A stretch of 64,000 nt of DNA, taken from positions 930,001 to 994,000 of the forward strand of contig NZ_CP025803.1 in the NCBI RefSeq assembly GCF_003352065.1, in the 5' to 3' direction. Position numbers and translations under genes: made by a program. The DNA is from Sulfitobacter sp. SK011. GTDB taxonomy: Bacteria; Pseudomonadota; Alphaproteobacteria; Rhodobacterales; Rhodobacteraceae. The notes under the pieces are model-generated. The model was given only the letters and a program-made list of their open reading frames with translations. It ran no database searches and was not told where the DNA came from. Below are positions 1-8,974 of this stretch, piece by piece. Within the stretch, counting starts at the first letter, position 1; each line of letters begins with the position of its first letter.

Positions 1-350
1 TCCACAACCTGATGGGTATAGCGCGCCGCCTCATCTGCATCCATGCAGCCGGAAATCACGATCAAAGGCACCTGATCTTGCAAGGCATTGGCGACGGTAT
101 TGACCCCGTTCAGAGTGCCGGGGCCAATGGTGCCAACCAGAATGGCAGGCGCATGATCACGGTGGTGCACGCCTTCAGCAATAAAACCAGCGGCGTTTTC
201 GTGTTTTGCAAGAATAAACCGAATGCCCGCCTTTTCCAGCGCATCAATCACCGTCAACACCTCGCCCCCCGGCATCCCAAACGCCGTACGACACCCCGCA
301 GCGTAAAGACGGCGGGCAAGAGCATCAGCGGCGCGGATGGTATCGGGCAT
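1..350 (-). CDS. Thiamine-diphosphate-dependent enzyme, acetolactate synthase large-subunit-like (partial, 3' end outside window)
   Basis: Reading leftwards from an ATG at 348-350 gives about 116 residues with the N-terminal TPP-binding (PYR) domain of the acetolactate synthase / benzoylformate decarboxylase superfamily. The segment has an early GMPGGEV loop, the conserved glutamate in the KHENAAGF stretch that activates the thiamine ring, and the GTIGPGTLNGVNTVANA region followed by PLIVISG. The gene continues past the left edge, so its central FAD/nucleotide-like domain and C-terminal PP domain are not seen. Substrate cannot be told from the PYR domain alone; catabolic acetolactate-synthase-like enzymes of this type often act on 2-oxo acids. 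The family is clear but the exact reaction is not. Confidence 0.8.
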   Translation of the reverse strand, partial: MPDTIRAADALARRLYAAGCRTAFGMPGGEVLTVIDALEKAGIRFILAKHENAAGFIAEGVHHRDHAPAILVGTIGPGTLNGVNTVANALQDQVPLIVISGCMDADEAARYTHQVV

Positions 351-625
351 GGGGGTAGACCTTTCGGGCGACAAGCGGGACGGTGTACTAGAACCATGGG
401 GCGCAAAAAGGTGCAACTCACTGTTGGGTGGGGATTGTTGCAGGGCAATGTGCGAATGTCGGCAGTGATCCCATAGTTACCGATGCGGTATCTCCCATAG
501 CAGTCGGCTTTTGACATCTAAGGGGGCCAATTGTCCCGCAAAACTTGATTAGTCCAACGCAACTAGCGCCCAAGAATGGCCATAGTTTTGTGTTCGCTGA
601 TACCAAAATATTTTGAGGCATCATC
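351..625. other. Intergenic region between divergent genes
   Basis: This gap separates the leftward TPP enzyme from the rightward EF-hand protein. It must carry both promoters. I see no convincing gene, strong hairpin or repeat in it. Confidence 0.4.
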
Positions 626-2404
626 ATGAACTTTGGAATTCTGCGGCCTATCGCATCAACATTCTTATCTGTGGCCTTCGGGCTTTTTGTTACAACTGCA
701 TCCGCAACGCCAGTTGATCTTCAACAAAAGTTGCTGGAAACAGCGGCGCGTGACCCAATGCTTGAACGCCAAGTCATGCAGATGCTGTCACTTATTGAGC
801 AAGGCCAGTTGGATCAGGTTGTTCAATTGACGGTGAAACAGTTCTTTGAGCTTGCCCCGCGTGGCACGCTGTCTGAAGCAGTGATTGAAGCGTCAAAGAA
901 GAAGACAATCGCGACGGCCCGCGCAAGATTTCTGGCCCAATATCTCGGCTACGATTTGGATGGTGACGGCGCGATCAGCAAGATAGAGATGTCTGGTTTG
1001 TATGGCAATGAAGCCGCTAAAGTAGTCACGCTGCTTGGAACCGCGGACCTGAACAACGATGGTGATATTTCCGTTGAAGAACTCAAGAAGGCCGCCACTG
1101 ATCAAGCGGGTCAGCAACGGAATCGGTATCACGTCGGTTACCTGATGGCGTTTGATCTTGATGAAGATGGCGTAGTCGGTGTCGAAGAGCTTCTAAAAGG
1201 ACTTCGCATGCTCGAGGCTTTGGAGCCAACGGGCTCCAAACCCCAGGACACCACGAATGCAACGAACGGCACATTCTCACTGTCCGTGGAAGAAACCGAA
1301 GCAACCGATCTAAACCCAACAAATGCGGATGGTTTGCCGATCGAACTACATATGGTCGGGATTTATGAGCCACGTAAAGGCCGCAATGAGGATGGGCTGT
1401 CCAGAAGTGAGCCTGTTTCGATCAAAGTGGATCGGTCTGGTGTTTCTGTAGTGCTGGTATTGGGCTCCTATCGACCAACACGTTGGGTCATTGAAACCAG
1501 CACGGGTACGCAAGTGGATAGCGTTATTATGGCTGATCGGAACCGTGTGCGCGGCGAAGTGATCCTGAATGGGGAAAAGGTCTCTGTGACCTATCGAGAC
1601 TTACCCCTGGCCTACAATTCACGCGGAAACCGTTTTCAGCCATTTCATGAAACAGCTTCAAGAGCGGCAGGGGTTCGAAATGCCACGAGCTTCCAAGGTT
1701 CCTACAAAGCTCCTGAGGAGGGTTTCGTGATTGCTGACGCTCCAGGCGTACCGACACGTACCGAGGTCGAGGCAGAGTTGACGGCTCAGGCCTTGCCAGC
1801 GGCGGAACTTTCTCCCAGGCTGAAAAACGCATTTGAAAGCAAGACCCAAGCGCCAGGCTCAAAGTGGACCCTGCGCGAAGAAGGTTTTGTCGGCGTCGAT
1901 GAAAACGGTAAAACGGTCCTCCACAAATTGCCACTTGAAGCGCCCGAGGTCAGCTGGCCGATGGGAACTGCGCATGATCCAGCAGGGCAGCAGATTTGGG
2001 GAGTTACGCTTGGAGGCGAGGGGTATCTTTACAGATACGACATTGCCAAAAATAAATGGTCGGCCAGAAGCATGAACAATGTCGATGCAGGAGGCTTGAT
2101 TTTTGACTCCAAGACCGGAACGCTGATTGCCACACCAGGACCGCATGGTCGTTCGGGCTATTTGGTAATGGATACATCTGGGAAGTTGCTATCGAAGCTT
2201 GAAATAGATTCAACTGAATATCCCGGTCTGATCAACACGTATGATCCGGGCAATGGTCCTAACCCCCGCTTGGTTCCGATTATGATTGATGGCGACTTAC
2301 TACTGGTGCGCGCAGAACCGCCTCAAGGGTCTCTTCGCAATAGTGGGTCTCGCTGGGTTTATCTTGTGAATTTACAGTCAGGTAAGGTCCGCCTTGTTCG
2401 TTAA
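626..2404 (+). CDS. Exported EF-hand calcium-binding protein
   Basis: A 592-residue protein with a Sec signal peptide (hydrophobic core about residues 8-24, cleavage near ASA-TP). Three canonical EF-hand loops are readable: D110-E121 (DLDGDGAISKIE), D141-E152 (DLNNDGDISVEE) and D177-E188 (DLDEDGVVGVEE). The first two are separated by about 30 residues, as in calmodulin-type pairs. The remaining 400 residues have no family I recognise; the sequence is beta-rich and may be a propeller or sandwich. The protein probably acts in the periplasm or outside the cell as a Ca2+-responsive structural or signalling protein. It stands alone between divergent genes. The ATG at 626 is chosen because the signal peptide begins there. 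Confidence 0.75.
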   Translation: MNFGILRPIASTFLSVAFGLFVTTASATPVDLQQKLLETAARDPMLERQVMQMLSLIEQGQLDQVVQLTVKQFFELAPRGTLSEAVIEASKKKTIATARARFLAQYLGYDLDGDGAISKIEMSGLYGNEAAKVVTLLGTADLNNDGDISVEELKKAATDQAGQQRNRYHVGYLMAFDLDEDGVVGVEELLKGLRMLEALEPTGSKPQDTTNATNGTFSLSVEETEATDLNPTNADGLPIELHMVGIYEPRKGRNEDGLSRSEPVSIKVDRSGVSVVLVLGSYRPTRWVIETSTGTQVDSVIMADRNRVRGEVILNGEKVSVTYRDLPLAYNSRGNRFQPFHETASRAAGVRNATSFQGSYKAPEEGFVIADAPGVPTRTEVEAELTAQALPAAELSPRLKNAFESKTQAPGSKWTLREEGFVGVDENGKTVLHKLPLEAPEVSWPMGTAHDPAGQQIWGVTLGGEGYLYRYDIAKNKWSARSMNNVDAGGLIFDSKTGTLIATPGPHGRSGYLVMDTSGKLLSKLEIDSTEYPGLINTYDPGNGPNPRLVPIMIDGDLLLVRAEPPQGSLRNSGSRWVYLVNLQSGKVRLVR

Positions 2405-2571
2405 GCGGTCTGTCTGGTAACGGGTCGAGGCAGGGTGTGGCGTACTTTCAAAGGATTTCTGCAGATCGTGCGGGATGACCCCGATCTAGGGTAATACATA
2501 AAGCAGTCATTCGAGAAGCCAGCGCGAAATGACGCTTCCTTCGCGATACGGCCATCCGGCTCGGTTTCACC

Positions 2572-3141
2572 TTACCGCCGACGATCACGACGTGCTGACA
2601 TCGGCTGGAACGCCACACCCACATGCGCCTCGCAATAGGGTTTACCCTGTTTCACAGGCAGGCCGCAGAACCAGAAATCCTCAGTTGCGGGATCACCCAC
2701 GGGCCATTTGCAGGTCCGCTCTGTTAGCTCCATCAGCCCGATCTTTTTGGCCTTCTTCTCAACCTCATTGACCTTGGCAAGCGCTTCGGGACTGATTTCG
2801 TTGGCTGACGGCTGTGGGGGCAGCGGCTGACCCGCTGGAATGATTTGTTTGCGTGCAGGCAGGCTTTGCTTGGGCGGCGTTGCCGATTGCGTTTGCATGA
2901 TCGGTCCGTCCGGTTTGGGCGCGGCCTTGGCCTTGGGTTCAGCCTTGGGGGCTGGCTTGGCCTTGGTTTCTGCCTTGGCGGCCGTGCTGGTTGTGGCGCG
3001 GTTCGACAGACCCAGACGATGCACTTTTCCAATCACGGCGTTGCGGGTCACGCCGCCCAGTTCCTTTGCAATCTGGCTTGCGGACTGGCCTTCGCCCCAC
3101 ATCTTTTTCAGGGTCTCTACGCGGTCATCGGTCCAGGACAT
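2572..3141 (-). CDS. gcrA: GcrA-family cell cycle regulator
   Basis: The 189-residue protein opens with the diagnostic GcrA N-terminus MSWTDDRVETLKKMW, followed by a helix-turn-helix segment (ASQIAKELGGVTRNAVIGKVHRLGLS) that binds methylated GANTC-containing promoters and sigma-70. The middle is a low-complexity Ala/Lys/Pro linker (about residues 50-100). The C-terminus carries the conserved CKWPVGDP and FCGLPVKQGKPYCEAH motifs, a putative metal or sigma-contact module. A longer reading frame starts 51 nt upstream, but the MSW methionine at 3139-3141 is the family start. In Caulobacter GcrA works with CcrM methylation; the same role here is inferred. Confidence 0.93.
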   Translation of the reverse strand: MSWTDDRVETLKKMWGEGQSASQIAKELGGVTRNAVIGKVHRLGLSNRATTSTAAKAETKAKPAPKAEPKAKAAPKPDGPIMQTQSATPPKQSLPARKQIIPAGQPLPPQPSANEISPEALAKVNEVEKKAKKIGLMELTERTCKWPVGDPATEDFWFCGLPVKQGKPYCEAHVGVAFQPMSARRDRRR

Positions 3142-3276
3142 ATGGGGTTCCCCAGTTAAAAAGCGGCCCATTTCGGCGGACCGCTTTGTCATTAATCAGA
3201 CGCCATTTTACCCTCTCAGGCGGTGGGCGCAAGCGTTGATCCGTCAAGCGCTGTGATGGAGCCTTGGGATGTACGC

Positions 3277-3595
3277 TCAAGACCCGGCCTCACGCCGCAT
3301 CAGCAACACCGCCGCGGCCAGGATGGGACCGCGCCGGTCCCGGTCCCACCGTCAGGTATCACATTGAAAAACAACATATCGTAAAGAGCGGCAAAGTTCA
3401 GGCTTGCAAAGCTGAAGGGGGCGACAAAATTGGCCCCGGCGGGTGCCGATGTATTGAAGAAACACGTCGCAGAAATAGCCCGGCACATCCCAAGTCCGGC
3501 CAGTAACAGCCATTGCGCGCCTCATGGTGCCTGCCAAACCGGTAAGACGGCAACGCACGACAAGATCAAACCCCGCGCATTTTTCTGACAAATAT
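3277..3595 (-). pseudogene. Remnant of an EamA/DMT-family transporter (C-terminal part)
   Basis: On the minus strand a frame-disrupted stretch reads like the last three membrane segments of an EamA permease: GAQWLLLAGL, then ATCFFNTSAPAGANFVAPFS, then FASLNFAALYDMLFF, and after a frame change GPILAAAVLLMRREAGS before a stop at 3277-3279. The pattern 'A-AxxVAPFxxxxLxxAxLxxxxFFxxxPD' and the final ILAAAVLLMRRE match the family's C-terminal helices. At least one frame change (near 3310-3330) and no start codon show it is dead. It fills most of the otherwise geneless 3142-3862 interval. Recognition is by eye, so moderate confidence. Confidence 0.5.
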
Positions 3596-3741
3596 CACTT
3601 ACCCTATGCGCAACAGCACAGATGGCCGCAGTCTTGAAATTATCCCTTTACGCGACCGGCCTTTGCCCTCTATGCAGGTCCCATGATCACCTGCGCACCT
3701 CATACAAACCGACGACGCAACCGTTAACGTTGCCCCGCGCT

Positions 3742-3780
3742 GCCCCATCTGGGGCTGATCCATGTGCCACGCTTTGGCAC
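3742..3780 (+). promoter_or_regulatory. Two tandem hairpins upstream of argD
   Basis: Two perfect short hairpins follow each other: GCCCC-ATCT-GGGGC (3742-3755) and GTGCCA-CGCTT-TGGCAC (3764-3780). They end about 80 nt before the argD start. Neither is followed by a T-run, so they are more likely leader structures than terminators. No known arginine leader family is recognised. Confidence 0.3.
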
Positions 3781-3862
3781 TCTTATCCCAAACCCCATTG
3801 ACGCTTTGTTGCCCCCATGGCCTTCTGGCGTTTTGATGCAGCCCAATCACAGGATGATCCCG

Positions 3863-5038
3863 ATGATCCCATCTGTTCTGCCGACCTATAACCGTGCCTC
3901 CCTGAGCTTTGTAAAAGGCGAAGGATCCTGGATGATTGAGGCGGATGGCCGACGTTTTCTTGATCTGGGGGCCGGGATTGCGGTGAATTCCCTTGGGCAT
4001 GCGCACCCCGCCTTGGTCAAAGCGTTGACGGATCAGGCCCAGGCGCTGTGGCACACATCGAACCTCTACCAGATCCCGCAGCAACAGGCGCTGGCCGATC
4101 GGCTGGTTGAACATACCTTTGCCGACACGGTTTTTTTCACGAACTCCGGCACGGAGGCCTGCGAATTGGCCGTAAAAATGGCGCGCAAGTATTTTTATGA
4201 CAAAGGTCAGCCGGACCGGACCGATATCATCACCTTTTCCGGGTCGTTCCATGGCCGGTCTGCGGCTGGCATTGCGGCGGCGGGGTCTGAGAAGATGACC
4301 AAGGGCTTTGGCCCGCTTTTGCCCGGTTTTGTGCACCTTGAGTTTGGCGACCACGATGCGCTGACGGCGGCGATCACGGAAACGACATGCGCCATCATGG
4401 TGGAGCCTGTGCAAGGCGAAGGCGGCATTCGCCCCTTGCCGGACGCCTGCCTGAAAGGCCTGCGTGACCTGTGTGATGAACATGGCATTCTGATGATCCT
4501 GGACGAGGTGCAATGCGGCGTGGGCCGCACGGGCAAGCTTTTTGCCCATGAATGGGCCGGCGTGACGCCAGACATCATGATGGTCGCAAAAGGCATTGGT
4601 GGCGGCTTTCCCCTTGGGGCGGTGCTGGCCACCGAAGACGCCGCCAGCGGCATGACCGCAGGCACCCATGGCTCCACCTATGGCGGCAACCCTTTGGGCT
4701 GTGCGGTCGGCTGTGCGGTGATGGACATCATCGCGGACCCTGCCTTTCTGGCCGAGGTAAACCGCAAAGCGGGCCTCATGCGTCAGAAGCTCGAAGGATT
4801 GATTGCCGCGCATCCTGACGTGTTTGAAAGCGTGCGGGGGGCTGGCCTGATGCTGGGCCTAAAATGCAAGGCACCCAATACTGATATCGTGACGGCAGGT
4901 TACGCTCATGAAGTGATCACGGTTCCGGCTGCGGACAATGTGATCCGCCTTTTGCCGCCATTAACCATCACGGACGAAGAGATCGCCCAAGCCATTGCGC
5001 GACTGGACGATGCCGCCGCCAGCCTGAGCGCGCCGTAA
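3863..5038 (+). CDS. argD: Acetylornithine aminotransferase (class III PLP aminotransferase)
   Basis: A 391-residue fold-type I PLP enzyme of arginine biosynthesis, converting N-acetylglutamate semialdehyde plus glutamate to N-acetylornithine; ArgD enzymes often also serve as succinyldiaminopimelate aminotransferase. Seen in sequence: the substrate-entry region GAGIAVNSLGHAHP, the phosphate-binding SGTEA at about 95-99, the cofactor aspartate D214 in LDEVQCGVGRTG, and the Schiff-base lysine K243 in VAKGIGGGFPLG. The open frame extends further upstream, but MIPSVLPTYNR is the usual start and is preceded by an AGG Shine-Dalgarno at good spacing. It is directly followed by argF, giving an argD-argF arginine unit. 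Confidence 0.95.
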   Translation: MIPSVLPTYNRASLSFVKGEGSWMIEADGRRFLDLGAGIAVNSLGHAHPALVKALTDQAQALWHTSNLYQIPQQQALADRLVEHTFADTVFFTNSGTEACELAVKMARKYFYDKGQPDRTDIITFSGSFHGRSAAGIAAAGSEKMTKGFGPLLPGFVHLEFGDHDALTAAITETTCAIMVEPVQGEGGIRPLPDACLKGLRDLCDEHGILMILDEVQCGVGRTGKLFAHEWAGVTPDIMMVAKGIGGGFPLGAVLATEDAASGMTAGTHGSTYGGNPLGCAVGCAVMDIIADPAFLAEVNRKAGLMRQKLEGLIAAHPDVFESVRGAGLMLGLKCKAPNTDIVTAGYAHEVITVPAADNVIRLLPPLTITDEEIAQAIARLDDAAASLSAP

Positions 5039-5113
5039 CCCTTTTTGGCCGTACATATTCCTTTGGCTTCCGGGGGCAGTCAGCCTTCGAAAGCTTTCAG
5101 ATAGAGAACATCA

Positions 5114-6019
5114 ATGACGCATTTCTTAGACATTCACGAAACATCACCTACCGACCTGCGGGGCATCATCGACAATGCCGCTGAGATGAAATCCGCCCGC
5201 GCAGGTCGCCCGAAAGGCGCGCCGGACGACGATCAGCCTCTGAAAGATCATATGGTCGCGCTGATCTTTGAAAAACCATCCACACGTACCCGCGTTTCAT
5301 TCGACGTGGGCGTGCGGCAGATGGGTGGGCAAACCATGGTGCTGTCAGGGGCCGACATGCAGCTGGGCCATGGCGAAACCATCGCCGACACCGCGCGGGT
5401 GCTGTCACGTTATGTCGATCTGATCATGATCCGCACGTTTGAAGAACAAACGCTGCTGGACATGGCCGAATATGCAACGGTGCCGGTCATCAACGGGCTG
5501 ACCAACCGCACGCACCCCTGTCAGATCATGGCCGATATCATGACGTTTGAGGAACATAACGGCCCGATCAAAGGCAAGAAGGTTGTCTGGTCCGGCGACG
5601 GCAACAACGTCTTTGCCAGCTTTGCCCATGCGGCCAAACAATTTGATTTTGACCTCACCTTCACAGGTCCGCCCCCGCTTGATCCCGAGGCCTCGCTCGC
5701 GGGGCTTTATACGATTGAGCGTGACCCGGACAAAGCCGTTCAAGGTGCCGATCTGGTGGTGACCGACACATGGGTCTCGATGCACGATCCGCAGTCGGCG
5801 CGTGAACGGCGTCACAACCAGTTGCGCGGTTATCAGGTCAATGATGCGCTGATGGCGCGGGCCAAACCGGATGCGCTGTTTATGCATTGCCTGCCCGCGC
5901 ACCGCGATGATGAGGCAACAAGTGCCGTGATGGACGGTCCCCATTCGGTGATCTTTGATGAGGCCGAAAACCGTTTGCACGCGCAAAAGGCAATCATGCG
6001 CTGGTGCCTTGGTAAGTAA
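5114..6019 (+). CDS. argF: Ornithine carbamoyltransferase
   Basis: A 301-residue enzyme joining ornithine and carbamoyl phosphate to citrulline. The carbamoyl-phosphate loop FEKPSTRTR (about residues 52-60), the RTHPCQ motif near 133-138, the ornithine-side DTWVSM segment and the C-terminal catalytic HCLPAHR loop are all intact. Length is as usual for anabolic ArgF. It lies 75 nt after argD in the same direction and its end overlaps the probable start of the next gene, so the three are likely co-transcribed. Confidence 0.96.
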   Translation: MTHFLDIHETSPTDLRGIIDNAAEMKSARAGRPKGAPDDDQPLKDHMVALIFEKPSTRTRVSFDVGVRQMGGQTMVLSGADMQLGHGETIADTARVLSRYVDLIMIRTFEEQTLLDMAEYATVPVINGLTNRTHPCQIMADIMTFEEHNGPIKGKKVVWSGDGNNVFASFAHAAKQFDFDLTFTGPPPLDPEASLAGLYTIERDPDKAVQGADLVVTDTWVSMHDPQSARERRHNQLRGYQVNDALMARAKPDALFMHCLPAHRDDEATSAVMDGPHSVIFDEAENRLHAQKAIMRWCLGK

Positions 6020-7016
6020 CCCGCATATCGTGGTGGCTGGTGCTGGGTCCATCGGCTGTTTTGTGGGCGGCGTCCTTGCGGCGGCACGCCATAACATCAC
6101 CTTGCTGGCGCGACCGCGGATTGCACATGAAATCCGCGCGCATGGGCTGACCCTGACGGATATCGACGGCATGGCCCAACGGGTCGATGTCGAGAGTCTG
6201 ACCCTGACCGACAAACCAACCTGTTTTGTGGATGCGGATATTATTCTGGTGACCGTAAAATCTGGTGATACCGCGACGATGGCCCGCGCCATAGCGGCCC
6301 ATGCGCCAGCGCAGGCCCGCGTGATCAGCCTCCAGAACGGGACTGAAAATGCTGAAACACTGCGCGCTGTGCTGGCCAATTCTGATGTGCGCGCAGGCAT
6401 GGTGCCCTTCAATGTTGTGCCGATGGGGCAGGGTTGTTTTCACCGCGCGAGCAGTGGGGATATCATGATCGAGGCCGGAAGCGGCGCATTGGCCCAGGCA
6501 TTGCGCGTGCCGCAACTGGCGATAGAGGAAACGGCCGATATCACCCAGATCCAATGGGGCAAGTTTCTGATGAACCTCAACAATGCGCTCAACGCGCTGA
6601 GTGGTCTGACCTTGCAAAAACAATTGCGCGACCGCAGATGGCGCAAATTGCTGGCGGACCAATGGGCCGAGGCGCTGCGCATTTTAACGGCCAGCGGCAT
6701 AGAGCCGTCGTCGGCAATGCCTGTGCCTGTGGGTCTGATCCCCACGATCTTGCGGCTGCCGACGCCGCTTTTTACCTGTGTCGCGACATCGATGCTGACG
6801 ATTGATGCACAGGCGCACACGTCGATGTCCTATGACCTGATGGCAAAGCGCAGAACTGAAATCGACGCGTTTCAGGGTCAGGTGGTGCGGATGGGGGTCA
6901 AAGCCGGCCTTGCGACACCGATCAGCGCGATGGTGGTTGACGTGATGAAGCTGGCAGAAACCGCCAAACAGGGCCTGCCGAACCTGCCTGTCAAGGCACT
7001 GCGCCGCGAAATCTAG
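6009..7016 (+). CDS. Ketopantoate reductase family protein (2-dehydropantoate 2-reductase)
   Basis: About 335 residues with an N-terminal Rossmann NADPH site ([16 protein letters not shown]) and the PanE/ApbA C-terminal helical domain ([20 protein letters not shown] contains the conserved lysine and Asn pair; [15 protein letters not shown] has the conserved SS/D-type active-site region). PanE reduces ketopantoate to pantoate in coenzyme A synthesis, but Rhodobacteraceae have several paralogs and the substrate is not certain. Start choice: the open frame runs back into argF, and the best in-frame start just before the Rossmann fold is a TTG at 6009 overlapping the argF stop; an ATG at 5955/5958 is the alternative. 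Confidence 0.82.
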   Translation: MVSNPHIVVAGAGSIGCFVGGVLAAARHNITLLARPRIAHEIRAHGLTLTDIDGMAQRVDVESLTLTDKPTCFVDADIILVTVKSGDTATMARAIAAHAPAQARVISLQNGTENAETLRAVLANSDVRAGMVPFNVVPMGQGCFHRASSGDIMIEAGSGALAQALRVPQLAIEETADITQIQWGKFLMNLNNALNALSGLTLQKQLRDRRWRKLLADQWAEALRILTASGIEPSSAMPVPVGLIPTILRLPTPLFTCVATSMLTIDAQAHTSMSYDLMAKRRTEIDAFQGQVVRMGVKAGLATPISAMVVDVMKLAETAKQGLPNLPVKALRREI

Positions 7017-7022
7017 GGCCTG

Positions 7023-7970
7023 CTACCTGCGCCGTGCCGACGTTGCCGATTTTCCAAACGCTGCGCGAAATGCACGGGCAAAGCTGGCCTGCGATCCAAA
7101 CCCTGTCGCCAGTGCGACATCTTGCAGGGGCAGGGCCGTTTGCGTCACCAGACGTTCTGCTTCGGCAAGGCGCAGCGACAGGTAATGCGCCTGAGGTGTT
7201 GTGGCCAGACGCGCCTTGAACTGAACCTGCAAGGCGCGCGGACTGACACCCAATCGGCGCGCGAGTGTACGGATCGGCAGGGGGCTGTCCAATGCGGCTT
7301 CCATCATCGCATGGGCCCGCGCGGTCAGCGCATTATGGGGCAGCGCGGTGCGGCGGGTTTGCGGTCGTGCAGTCGGGGTTGCCAGATCATAGATAAAGGT
7401 GGCGGCAATCTTAGCGGCGAGGGAGCCACCATGGCGGGTGCGCACCAGATGCAACATCATCTCGATCGCCGGGGCCGCCCCGGCACTGGTCAGTCTGCGC
7501 TCGCTGATCTGAAACCGGCTGTTCACCAGCTCCACCTGCGGAAATTCTTGGGCGAAATTTTCCATGTCTTCCCAATGGCAGGTGGCTTGATGGCCATCCA
7601 AAATGCCCGCGCGCGCCATCACCCATGGGCCACCGTCAATGCCAGCTATGGTCGCGCCGGTACTTGCGATACGGCGAATGCTGGCGCTGAGCGCGGGGGT
7701 AGATTGGGCCTCAAGGTCAAAGCCTGCAACGATGAGCAGAAGGTCAGTTTGTTCGATTTTGTGAATGGGTGATGCCGGGATGGGCAGCCCGCTGGTCAAC
7801 ATCACCGGGTGATCCCGCGGGGTGGCAAAACGCCAGTCATAAAGGGGTGCGCCAGCTTGTCGGTTGGCCGCGCGCAGTGGATCGACGGCGGCGGCGAAAG
7901 ACAGGGTGTTCGAGCCGTCCAGCACCAGAAGGGTGACGTGGCTGGTCTTGATTTTTGCGGATTTCATCAA
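7023..7970 (-). CDS. GlxA-type AraC-family regulator, probable carnitine operon activator (CdhR-like)
   Basis: A 315-residue transcription factor with an N-terminal DJ-1/PfpI amidotransferase-like sensor (about 10-180; VTLLVLDGSNTLSFAAAVDP, later GIDGGPWVMARAGILDG) and a C-terminal AraC double helix-turn-helix (about 215-310; LARRLGVSPRALQVQFK and VALATGFGSQASFARAFRAAFG). This architecture is that of GlxA/CdhR/GbdR. It is transcribed divergently from the BKACE gene with only 92 nt between them, so I infer that it senses carnitine or a derivative and activates the 8063-11722 operon, as CdhR does in Pseudomonas. Its binding site should lie in 7971-8062. Confidence 0.85.
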   Translation of the reverse strand: MMKSAKIKTSHVTLLVLDGSNTLSFAAAVDPLRAANRQAGAPLYDWRFATPRDHPVMLTSGLPIPASPIHKIEQTDLLLIVAGFDLEAQSTPALSASIRRIASTGATIAGIDGGPWVMARAGILDGHQATCHWEDMENFAQEFPQVELVNSRFQISERRLTSAGAAPAIEMMLHLVRTRHGGSLAAKIAATFIYDLATPTARPQTRRTALPHNALTARAHAMMEAALDSPLPIRTLARRLGVSPRALQVQFKARLATTPQAHYLSLRLAEAERLVTQTALPLQDVALATGFGSQASFARAFRAAFGKSATSARRR

Positions 7971-8062
7971 AGTTGGTTCGCTTTATGCAAAGTTATGGCC
8001 GCGAACCTGCGCCAAGATGCGGCCAAACGCAATCACTGCCCCCCAGACAAAGGACACCGCCC

Positions 8063-8974
8063 ATGCCGTTGACCATGAACAATGAGGTTTTCATTACCTG
8101 CGCCGTCACCGGATCAGGCGGCACCCAGGACCGCAGTCCGCATGTGCCACGCTCGCCCGCGCAGATTGCGGACAGCGCCATTGCGGCGGCACGCGCGGGT
8201 GCCGCGATTGTGCACTGCCACGTGCGTGACCCCGAAACCGGCAAGCCTAGCAGGGATCTGGCATTATACCGTGAGGTGACCGAACGTATCCGCGAATCCG
8301 AGACAGATGTGGTGTTGAATCTGACTGCAGGCATGGGCGGCGACATCATCTTTGGGCCAACCGAACATCCGATGCCGCCCGTTGAGGGCACAGATATGAT
8401 CGGAGCCTCTGAGCGGGTGCAGCATATCGCCGAATGCCTGCCCGAGATCTGCACACTTGATTGCGGCACGATGAATTTCGCTGAGGCCGATTATGTGATG
8501 ACCAACACGCCCGGTATGCTGACGGCAATGGGGCGGATGATGACGCATCTGGGCGTCAAGCCCGAGATTGAGGCATTTGACACTGGCCATCTTTGGTATG
8601 CAAAACAACTAGTTAAGGACGGTGTGCTGGACGCGCCCGCGCTCGTTCAGCTGTGCATGGGGGTGCCGTGGGGCGCACCGGATGATCTCAATACCTTCAT
8701 GGCGATGGTCAACAATGTGCCCGATGACTGGACGTTTTCGGCCTTTGGGCTGGGGCGCAATCAGATGGCCTATGTCGCGGCGGCGGTGCTTGCCGGGGGC
8801 AACGTGCGTGTGGGGTTGGAGGACAACCTGTGGCTTGCAAAAGGGCAACTGGCCGAAAACTGGCAGCTGGTCGAACGTGCGGGCACCATCATCGAAAATA
8901 TGGGCGCGCGGGTGATTGGCCCGGCCGAAGTCCGTGAAAAACTGGGGCTGGAAAAACGGGCTCCGAAGCCGTGA
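8063..8974 (+). CDS. BKACE family 3-keto acid cleavage enzyme (DUF849), probable 3-dehydrocarnitine cleavage enzyme
   Basis: A 303-residue TIM-barrel of the beta-keto acid cleavage family. Metal/substrate motifs visible: FITCAVTGSG near the N-terminus, IVHCHVRD (HxH zinc ligands), LNLTAGMGG, the conserved LDCGTMNF, and EAFDTGHL. BKACE enzymes transfer a 3-keto acid onto acetyl-CoA; beside carnitine dehydrogenase the substrate is inferred to be 3-dehydrocarnitine, giving betainyl-CoA and acetoacetate. The ATG at 8063 has an AAAGGA Shine-Dalgarno; an upstream in-frame extension to 7955 is rejected. The stop overlaps the next gene's start by 4 nt, so this is the first gene of a tight operon. Confidence 0.88.
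   Translation: MPLTMNNEVFITCAVTGSGGTQDRSPHVPRSPAQIADSAIAAARAGAAIVHCHVRDPETGKPSRDLALYREVTERIRESETDVVLNLTAGMGGDIIFGPTEHPMPPVEGTDMIGASERVQHIAECLPEICTLDCGTMNFAEADYVMTNTPGMLTAMGRMMTHLGVKPEIEAFDTGHLWYAKQLVKDGVLDAPALVQLCMGVPWGAPDDLNTFMAMVNNVPDDWTFSAFGLGRNQMAYVAAAVLAGGNVRVGLEDNLWLAKGQLAENWQLVERAGTIIENMGARVIGPAEVREKLGLEKRAPKP

Noticed and set aside
3599-4813. A 404-codon open frame on the minus strand across argD
   Set aside because: It is the reverse-complement shadow of a clear argD gene; its translation is low-complexity Arg/His/Gly without any family motif.
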